The position numbers and the translations under genes are program-made. Positions 58,406 to 64,000 of a DNA stretch of 64,000 nt are shown in pieces. The stretch lies in assembly GCA_017475045.1 (NCBI GenBank), contig JAFVGH010000097.1:93491-157490 (forward strand), in the 5' to 3' direction. The notes beneath the pieces were generated by a model that saw only the letters and a program-made list of their open reading frames with translations, was not told the DNA's origin and did not search any database. Each line of letters begins with the position of its first letter. The stretch's first letter is position 1. This stretch comes from Fibrobacter sp. (GTDB taxonomy: Bacteria; Fibrobacterota; Fibrobacteria; Fibrobacterales; Fibrobacteraceae).

Positions 58406-58422
58406 GGTCACAATTTGTGACC
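58406..58422. promoter_or_regulatory. 17-bp perfect palindrome (likely operator) ahead of the AlbA/HTH remnant
   Basis: GGTCACAA-T-TTGTGACC centred at 58414, 21 nt upstream of the ATG at 58385. Dyad symmetry and position suggest an autoregulatory site. The winged-helix part of the remnant could have bound it. Confidence 0.6.
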
Positions 58423-58647
58423 GGTTGATGTTAGAGGCGTTCTTGCAAAACCGAAAAGTCAAATAAAACAAGAACGCACCTCACCTTTGTGCAGCGAGAT
58501 GCGTCAGGCGGTAATGTACCTAATATCCAGAAAGTTGGCACAAATGCGTAAGGCGAGAGTCGCAGCCATGCTTGCATGGATATGACCGAGCCTAGCATTT
58601 GGCGCTTGCGCAAGGGGCCTAACGAAATTTTACAAAACCCGCTTCAA
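58423..58647. other. 225-nt non-coding stretch with strong stem-loops
   Basis: GCGTTCTTG (58437-58445) pairs with CAAGAACGC (58469-58477) over 23 nt; TTTGTGC (58486-58492) pairs with GCACAAA (about 58539-58545); then GCGA/TCGC, CCATG/CATGG and a GGCGC/GCGC hairpin follow near 58555-58620. No gene is evident. It separates the nitroreductase gene from the regulator remnant. Confidence 0.5.
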
Positions 58648-59280
58648 CTACTTCGCGTAGCCGACGGGATTGTTCAGCAAGGGCACCTGCGAGTCCGAAA
58701 GCTTGAGAAGCTTCTTGATGGCGGGAACGTCCATCGTCATGCGCGGGCGGGTCACCAGGCCCATGCCGGCACAGAACAAATTAATATTCTCGCTCACGAT
58801 TCCCGCGTCGGTCCCCATCGTCACCTTTGCGCGGGCGTCGCTGCTTCCGAACTTGGTCTCGTCTGCAACGATGAGGATGCTGACCGGGGCCGCCTTCGCC
58901 CAATCCTGACGGTCGGCAACGAGCGCCCTGTGGTCACCCTTCGCCACCTGTTTCAGGGCGTTTTCCTTGTTCAGGTATTCCGAGACGCCCTTGCTCGTAA
59001 ACACGAACACGCGGATTTCCTGGAAGTTGCGGGCCGTCGGCGATGTGAGCTTGCCGTCGGCAGGGCGGTTCACGCCGATAGCCGCAAAAAGCAAATTCGA
59101 AAGATCCTGGTCACTGAGCATCTTGTCGCTGAACTCCGTGCCGGAAGCCCTGTCCCAAAGCGCCTCCATGACAGGCTTGCCGCCGGTCTTTGCCGGAGCG
59201 GGGAGCTTTTGAAGCTGCGCCATGGCAAGCGTACTGCAGATGAGCGTTGCCATAAGCGTGAGTGCAAAACGATTTTTCAT
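58648..59280 (-). CDS. Exported nitroreductase-family protein
   Basis: The 210-residue product has a signal peptide (LTLMATLICSTLAMAQ), then PVMEALWDRASGTEFSDKMLSDQDLSNLLFAAIGVNRPADGKLTSPTARNFQEIRVFVFT, the FMN-binding nitroreductase core (RxS... N, then TARN-Q) and TDAGIVSENINLFCAGMGLVTRPRM. This resembles SagB-type nitroreductases found in the periplasm of Bacteroidota. The substrate is unknown. The gene stands alone between decaying regulators. Confidence 0.85.
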   Translation of the reverse strand: MKNRFALTLMATLICSTLAMAQLQKLPAPAKTGGKPVMEALWDRASGTEFSDKMLSDQDLSNLLFAAIGVNRPADGKLTSPTARNFQEIRVFVFTSKGVSEYLNKENALKQVAKGDHRALVADRQDWAKAAPVSILIVADETKFGSSDARAKVTMGTDAGIVSENINLFCAGMGLVTRPRMTMDVPAIKKLLKLSDSQVPLLNNPVGYAK

Positions 59281-59304
59281 GGGGTACTCCTTGTGGTGAT
59301 ACTC

Positions 59305-59940
59305 TTAAAAAATAACATTCCAATACCCGCGTGTTTTGCCAACATGCACCAGCACACCCTTTTGCTTTAAAACTTCTAGGTGCTTTTGCACGGCAGACTC
59401 ATTTATTCCAAGTAATTGTGCCAGTTCTTTTCGCGTTGTATGGGGATTTTCTTTTATAATCGACACTATTTCTTTTTGACGGTCGTTCAATACAATTTGA
59501 CCACCTATTTGACCACCATTTATAGTGCCATGTCGGCGGGTTCCACGGGCAAGTCCCTCAGCCTGTTCAGGAACTTGTTCAGGCGCTTGTTCGGGTCAAG
59601 GCCGTTTTATCCTATCACCCAATCTTTAACCCAACTTATTGCCCAACTCATCACCCAACCGGTGTCATTCTTTATTGGACATTTCTGCAAGATTTCAGAT
59701 TGGGGCAACACAGCTGCCCCAAATTTATGGCTGATATTGTGCCATTTATTGTGTCGTTTATTGTGCCATACGTTGGGAACATTTGGGCCACTTTTTTTGA
59801 GATTTGACAGACACCATCTGTCAAATTGCGGCCCTTTCTGACCACCCGTTTGACCACCTGCTACAGTATCATTTTCAGTATCATCGGCCCCAAAAAGCAG
59901 CTCTACTTGACCATCGATGTCGGAATATTGTCGGTTTAAT
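59305..59940 (-). pseudogene. Remnant of an AlbA/HTH regulator: linker and C-terminal helix-turn-helix
   Basis: The last 60 codons (59305-59490) encode an intact winged helix, LNDRQKEIVSIIKENPHTTRKELAQLLGINESAVQKHLEVLKQKGVLVHVGKTRGYWNV. Upstream in frame are GTINGGQIGGQI and then a stop near 59598; other frames further upstream contain GGQTGGQ, WHNKRHNKWHN and GTINDTINGTI, the repeated linker typical of RecG-like regulators of this family, but broken by frameshifts. The rest of the gene is missing. The 60-codon tail alone might still be expressed from a TTG start, though no ribosome-binding site is evident. Confidence 0.55.
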
Positions 59941-59988
59941 GTCGTAATAAAAGTGTATATTAAAAACTAGACGCCAAGGAAGCTAACT

Positions 59989-60174
59989 ATGACTCAAAAA
60001 CTCTGGAACAAATGCAAGAAGTGCGGCTGTGACAAGCCCGAAGACACCGAAAAGCTTTGCGAGCAATGCAAGGCAAAGCGGAACCAATTCTGGAGCGACA
60101 TCAAGAAGGTCGGCGGAGTAGCCGCTGGCGCGTTGCTGGTGGTTATTGCCGGCGGGAAGATGAGGAAGAGATAA
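59989..60174 (+). CDS. Small zinc-ribbon membrane protein
   Basis: The 61-residue product has C-x2-C ... C-x2-C (CKKCGCDKPEDTEKLCEQCKAK), a zinc ribbon, and a C-terminal hydrophobic helix (VGGVAAGALLVVIAGG) with a basic end. It probably is a tail-anchored membrane protein. AAGGA precedes the ATG. It has the opposite direction to the restriction genes, with one base between its stop and the end of the 60176 gene. Confidence 0.65.
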   Translation: MTQKLWNKCKKCGCDKPEDTEKLCEQCKAKRNQFWSDIKKVGGVAAGALLVVIAGGKMRKR

Positions 60175-60175
60175 G

Positions 60176-60802
60176 TTAAAACTGATTGCTCGTGAGATGG
60201 AATCCGCACCTATTGGGGCATGGGTAAACGCGTAGCGGAATTCCTATCTCTTTAGAACGATATTCCGCGACAATTTGCGCTTCACCCTCCGTTGAATAAA
60301 GCATCTTCCTTTTTCCATCTTTTCCGCAACAAGTGCATTCTTCATTTGTAGGAATCGAACCGTCCACATCCTTCGCCAACTTCGTTATTTTTCGCTTCAA
60401 TTCCTTTGATTTAGATGCTTTAATCTTTTGGGAATTTTGTTCCGAAGCCCACTGATTCACTTTCTTTGAAACATACTCGGCATCGGCACGCTTTTGTCGC
60501 TCTTCTGCAATAAAAGCCTTGATCTTATTTGGAGCCTGCTCATAGAACTCTTCAAAAACTTTTCTCTGCTGTTTTAATTGCTTGTAGTAAGACGACCTTT
60601 TAAATTCACTGATATCACTTACTTCTACAAGTAACTTGCTTTTATCGTCAATCCATTTTTGAAGAGATTCCTTCGTTTTGCTTGCATCAATATAATCCGA
60701 AAGAGCCCAAGAAACCCGTCGCAGCAATTCGTTGCATAAGCGATTGCATTCAACAGCAAGGGCCTTGCGGCGTTCAAAGAATTTTCGAATGAAAGAGAAC
60801 AT
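60176..60802 (-). CDS. Coiled-coil/zinc-finger protein coupled to the type III Res gene
   Basis: The 208-residue product has an N-terminal helical, Lys/Glu-rich region (residues 1-145, coiled-coil-like) and a C-terminal zinc-binding part: CTCCGKDGKRKMLYSTEGEAQIVAEYRSKEIGIPLRVYPCPNRCGFHLTS. The CP-x2-CG-HLT ending is common in phage-defence-linked and phage proteins. Its ATG follows the Res stop directly (TAAATG on the mRNA), so translation of the two is coupled. It may be a subunit or modulator of the restriction system, but I cannot name a family. Confidence 0.7.
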   Translation of the reverse strand: MFSFIRKFFERRKALAVECNRLCNELLRRVSWALSDYIDASKTKESLQKWIDDKSKLLVEVSDISEFKRSSYYKQLKQQRKVFEEFYEQAPNKIKAFIAEERQKRADAEYVSKKVNQWASEQNSQKIKASKSKELKRKITKLAKDVDGSIPTNEECTCCGKDGKRKMLYSTEGEAQIVAEYRSKEIGIPLRVYPCPNRCGFHLTSNQF

Positions 60803-63800
60803 TTACTTCACTAAATCCAGCAGGCGTTCGTAAGAATCCACCACGTCGTAGGTGACGGAGTCGCTAGAGATGGCAGCGAAATGTTTGCGGGCACACTTGA
60901 TTTTGGCAGATTCGATTTCGCGGAGTTCCATAGTACTCATGGAACCCTTGGTTTCGGCAACAAAATACACGTGTTTGACTTCGCCCTCATGGAAGGCGAT
61001 TGCCCAGTCGGGATTATACTTGCCAACGGGCGTATTGATGAAGAATCCCTTAGGCAGCTTGATATAGAGCGAGACTTCCTTGCTCGTTTCCAGTTTTTGC
61101 GCGAAGTCGCGTTCGTTACTGGAATCATAAATCAGGTGGTCGTACAAATGCTGGTGCGTTTCGCAGGCATTCATGCCGAGGCGCCCCTTCATCGTGTTGT
61201 CTGTAAAGATGTTCGTCTCGTAACTGGATTCCAGCTTGTTATACGTGATATGCTCAATGATGACGGTCGCCTTCTGTTCGTTAATGAGGCGGCTAGCCTT
61301 GATGATAAACTCTTCCGGGTTTTCTTGGAATTGTTCAAATACCGGCTTCTGTATTTTGCTGAGAATTTCGCCGACAGTCTTGCGCGTAAGCTTTGTGTCT
61401 TCTACAATCTTACCAATCAAATCATATTTGACGCTAGAATTGGCGGTTGCGACTGCAGCTCTAGATTCCGTTGAATCTAGCTTAAATGCATTCCCGGCTT
61501 CCAGTTGTTCTTTCGACTTGATTTTGTCTAACGAGCCTTGTGCCACCTTGAAGAAAATCTTCGTGACACGCAACTTTTCGTTCAGAGCATCAACCGATTT
61601 TCTGACAAGTTCATCCGTCTCGAAATCCACCACGTAAGCAGACTTCGCGTTAATCTTCTGCCAGAGTTCCTTGAACTCCTTGGAATTGTACTTGCTCTTG
61701 TTCAGGTGCAGTTCCACATTGTTCTTGCGGGCGTCTTCGGGCTTAATTGCATCGGCATCATAGAGCGTATCGAGAACGCCACAAATGCTTGCAGAATAAG
61801 GAGCAACTTCTTCGCAAAGGGTCAGCGCACCGGCAGCCTTATCCGTGCGATACTTATCTGTCAGCGCACCTTTCTTGACATAACCACATTCCAACAAAGC
61901 ATCGTAAACCGTTTGCGCAAAGTCATCCGTTACGAACAACTTTTCGCCAGACTCCGACGTAAACGACTTTCCCTTGAACAGGTCTATCGTCACCTTGACC
62001 GGGCGGCTGCCAATCGTTTCGGCCATTTCGGTCTGCAACGCCTTCGCAAAATCCTCGTAACTCTCGTTCGCGATAACCGTCAACACATTCACCGAATGCA
62101 CATCACCGCCCAAGACGCTCTCGTCCATGCGTTCGCCGTTCTGGTTTACGCATAAACGCAACCCGCGGCCCACTTCCTGCCGCTTGCGGACTTCCGAAGC
62201 GCTGCTCTTGAGCGTGCAAATCTGGAACACATTCTGGTTGTCCCAACCTTCTTTCAATGCGGAATGGCTGAATATAAATCGCACCGGCTCTTCGCGCGAA
62301 AGCAAGCGTTCCTTGTCTTTCATGATCAAGTCGTATGCGTCGATATCGTCGGAATCCGACGACCCGCGGGCAACCTTGCTATCTACAAAACGACCGCCGC
62401 CCTTCTTGCTCTTGTCGATGGAGAAATACCCCGCATGCGCCTTGTGGGCATCCGTCTTTTCCAGGAATTCAAAATACTCCGGACTCTCCAGCAAATCCTG
62501 CTGCATCGACTTGCGGATGGCTTCATATTCTTCTTCGAACATCCTGGCATAAATACCCATCTCGTCCGGAGCGTCGTAATCGCGATACTTCTTGACCTCG
62601 TCAATGAAGAACAGCGAAAGCACCTTGATGCCCTTGCCGAAAAGCGCGCGTTCGCGTTCGAAATGCGAAATAATCGTTTCGCGAATCTGGATGCGGCGCA
62701 ACTGTTCCTCGTTCACCACACCCACGCAGTCGCCGGCATAAATCTTCTTGCCGTTCGTAAAAGTCACAGAAGAATCATTGCCGTTCACTTCGGTAACAGT
62801 ATAGCCATCCTTGTATTCTTCGAGACCGCCCGACTGTTCGTAAAGATTAAAACCCTTCGTGACATGGGCCTTTTTCTTGAGCAGACCGCCCTTGCCCTTG
62901 CAATCAAATTCAAGAGTCGCAACAGGAGCCTTATCCGTAAATACCTGAACGCCTTCCAAGTACAAGTAGCCCTCGGTCGCCGTAGAACCACTCACCGTAA
63001 TGCCCTTGACGCTAATCTTCTTGACCAGGTGCTTGTTGTAGGCATCCATCGCATCGAGGCGGTAAACCATGTTGTAGATGGCGTCCTTGCGGTGAGTCGC
63101 CGAATAGCGCAAAGTCAACAGCGGCTGGAATTCCGCAAGGCCTTCTTTCGTTTTCTTGCCCTCGACACTCTGCGGCTCGTCGATAATCAGAATCGGGTTC
63201 GTACTTGCAATCACATCAATCGGGCGGCGACTGCGGAACTCGTCGAGCTTCATGCGGATACGGCGCGCATCCTTGCCCGTAGCGTTGAACGCCTGCGAGT
63301 TAATAATCATCACGTTGATGTGACTGTCCGACGCGAAATGGTCAATCTCGGTCAGATTCTGCGAATTGTAGATAAAGAACCGGATAGACTTTCCGTATTC
63401 TTCCAGAAAATGCTCCTGCATAATCTGGAACGACTTATAGACACCCTCGCGAATGGCAATGCTCGGCACCACCACGATAAACTTGGTCCAGCCGTAGGCA
63501 CGGTTCAGCTCGTACATCGTCTTGATGTAGGTATAGGTCTTGCCTGTACCCGTTTCCATTTCGATGGTCAGGTTGTAATGGTCTTCCAACTTGTCGGACT
63601 GCGGCAAAAGATTCGCCGACTGCACCGCCTGCAAGTTTGCAAGCACCTTGGAATCACTCAGCTCGGGCACCAGACGCTGGTTGCAAAACCCGGTCACGCC
63701 CCTCTGCGCAGGCACACTGCCGCCAAAGAGTTTGGTCGTACCCGAATCCATCAAGTAGCTCGATTCCAGGTAGGGCTGCCCCGCAAAAACATCGCAAACG

Positions 63801-63850
63801 GCCTTCGCGGCATCTGCCTGGAACTGCTGGTACTTGAACTGGATTTTCAT
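60803..63850 (-). CDS. res: Type III restriction endonuclease, Res subunit
   Basis: The ATP-dependent translocase and nuclease of a type III restriction-modification complex. The 1015-residue product has METGTGKTYTYIKT (Walker A, about residue 98), IDEPQ (motif II, about 224), SATH (about 250), FSHSALKEGWDNQNVFQICTL (motif V) and QEVGRGLRL (motif VI), then a C-terminal PD-(D/E)XK endonuclease: NPDWAIAF and VYFVAETKGSM with Asp 948, Glu 966 and Lys 968. All catalytic motifs look intact. The Mod methyltransferase should be upstream, outside the window. No strong Shine-Dalgarno. Confidence 0.95.
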   Translation of the reverse strand: MKIQFKYQQFQADAAKAVCDVFAGQPYLESSYLMDSGTTKLFGGSVPAQRGVTGFCNQRLVPELSDSKVLANLQAVQSANLLPQSDKLEDHYNLTIEMETGTGKTYTYIKTMYELNRAYGWTKFIVVVPSIAIREGVYKSFQIMQEHFLEEYGKSIRFFIYNSQNLTEIDHFASDSHINVMIINSQAFNATGKDARRIRMKLDEFRSRRPIDVIASTNPILIIDEPQSVEGKKTKEGLAEFQPLLTLRYSATHRKDAIYNMVYRLDAMDAYNKHLVKKISVKGITVSGSTATEGYLYLEGVQVFTDKAPVATLEFDCKGKGGLLKKKAHVTKGFNLYEQSGGLEEYKDGYTVTEVNGNDSSVTFTNGKKIYAGDCVGVVNEEQLRRIQIRETIISHFERERALFGKGIKVLSLFFIDEVKKYRDYDAPDEMGIYARMFEEEYEAIRKSMQQDLLESPEYFEFLEKTDAHKAHAGYFSIDKSKKGGGRFVDSKVARGSSDSDDIDAYDLIMKDKERLLSREEPVRFIFSHSALKEGWDNQNVFQICTLKSSASEVRKRQEVGRGLRLCVNQNGERMDESVLGGDVHSVNVLTVIANESYEDFAKALQTEMAETIGSRPVKVTIDLFKGKSFTSESGEKLFVTDDFAQTVYDALLECGYVKKGALTDKYRTDKAAGALTLCEEVAPYSASICGVLDTLYDADAIKPEDARKNNVELHLNKSKYNSKEFKELWQKINAKSAYVVDFETDELVRKSVDALNEKLRVTKIFFKVAQGSLDKIKSKEQLEAGNAFKLDSTESRAAVATANSSVKYDLIGKIVEDTKLTRKTVGEILSKIQKPVFEQFQENPEEFIIKASRLINEQKATVIIEHITYNKLESSYETNIFTDNTMKGRLGMNACETHQHLYDHLIYDSSNERDFAQKLETSKEVSLYIKLPKGFFINTPVGKYNPDWAIAFHEGEVKHVYFVAETKGSMSTMELREIESAKIKCARKHFAAISSDSVTYDVVDSYERLLDLVK

Positions 63851-63859
63851 AGTGTAAAG

Positions 63860-64000
63860 TTAGGAATGTTTTGCAGAAAGTTCTGTTTCTTCAAGTATCT
63901 GCACAAGGACTTTGTAATCAAGATACTGGATGCCTTCAACGCCCTCATGGATTTTATCGGCAAGCTTGCTCTGGTAATAAAGATCCATAGCTTCTTCCAG
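63860..64000 (-). CDS. C-terminal end of the gene upstream of res (partial)
   Basis: The open frame encodes 46 residues to the window edge, LEEAMDLYYQSKLADKIHEGVEGIQYLDYKVLVQILEETELSAKHS, then TAA, 9 nt before the res start. It is therefore in the same operon. The fragment is helical and acidic and not enough to identify. Candidates are the Mod subunit or a small protein of the restriction locus. Confidence 0.5.
   Translation of the reverse strand: MEEAMDLYYQSKLADKIHEGVEGIQYLDYKVLVQILEETELSAKHS

Noticed and set aside
58431..58613. 60-codon minus-strand frame in the hairpin-rich region
   Set aside because: It crosses several perfect stems and has no similarity or Shine-Dalgarno.

Overview
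The window looks like a chromosomal segment of a Fibrobacter species (phylum Fibrobacterota). Reasons: two proteins carry the Fibrobacter 'FISUMP' paralogous domain; there is a GH74 xyloglucanase with a short C-terminal domain of the type IX secretion type; lipoproteins with Ser-rich linkers abound; and one small-molecule-fermenter gene set (pta, PFK of the plant-like ATP type, flavodiiron protein, rubrerythrin) fits a strict anaerobe. I saw no rRNA, tRNA, CRISPR array, transposase or phage genes.

Layout. 0-6 kb: the tail of an NhaA antiporter, purM, a cyclic-nucleotide-type sensor, a metal/cobalamin-type binding lipoprotein, an outer-membrane protein, a NYN-domain protein and a TPR protein. 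6.1-8.5 kb: an AT-rich two-gene block (secreted esterase and a sulfatase-modifying-factor-like protein). 8.7-18.9 kb: a TPR/periplasmic-binding protein with a degenerate nucleotidyltransferase-like gene, an inverted-repeat element beside a gene remnant, FISUMP proteins, thymidylate kinase, a secreted tandem-repeat peptide, and an SLC13 transporter. 19-31.5 kb: housekeeping genes (aldehyde dehydrogenase, secA, GH74, rubrerythrin, ttcA, dnaN with an unlisted 50-residue membrane protein upstream, a coiled-coil/M23/HAD operon). 31.5-37.3 kb: a Cys-rich repeat protein, a LamG-type protein, a small AT-rich gene pair, RNase G, pta and a tandem structured repeat. 37.3-49.5 kb: a 1201-residue EAL signalling protein, PFK, a two-component system, outer-membrane protein, and a COG3014-LpoB-PEGA envelope cluster. 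49.7-57.8 kb: ABC-class ATPase, flavodiiron protein, twin CAP lipoproteins, an RsbW/STAS switch, NSS transporter, GIY-YIG protein, and an MBL-fold protein. 57.8-64 kb: an accessory zone with two decayed AlbA/HTH regulators, a periplasmic nitroreductase, small zinc-ribbon protein and the restriction subunit of a type III restriction-modification system.

The signal I think most worth pursuing is a family of 90-91 bp intergenic elements (five copies at three loci: 4971-5061, 16381-16471 reversed, and a 94-bp-period tandem array at 36971-37249). Two stem-loops are kept while their sequences change in a compensatory way, which points to selection on RNA or single-strand DNA structure. A second, shorter palindromic family (GAGATTCC...GGAATGAC, three copies) shows the same covariation. 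Other leads: an AUG-sequestering hairpin in front of the EAL protein, a pseudo-receiver with Glu at the phosphorylation site, an M23 protein lacking one catalytic His, a TAAATG-coupled zinc-finger gene after the type III Res gene, and two secreted or cytosolic short-repeat proteins.
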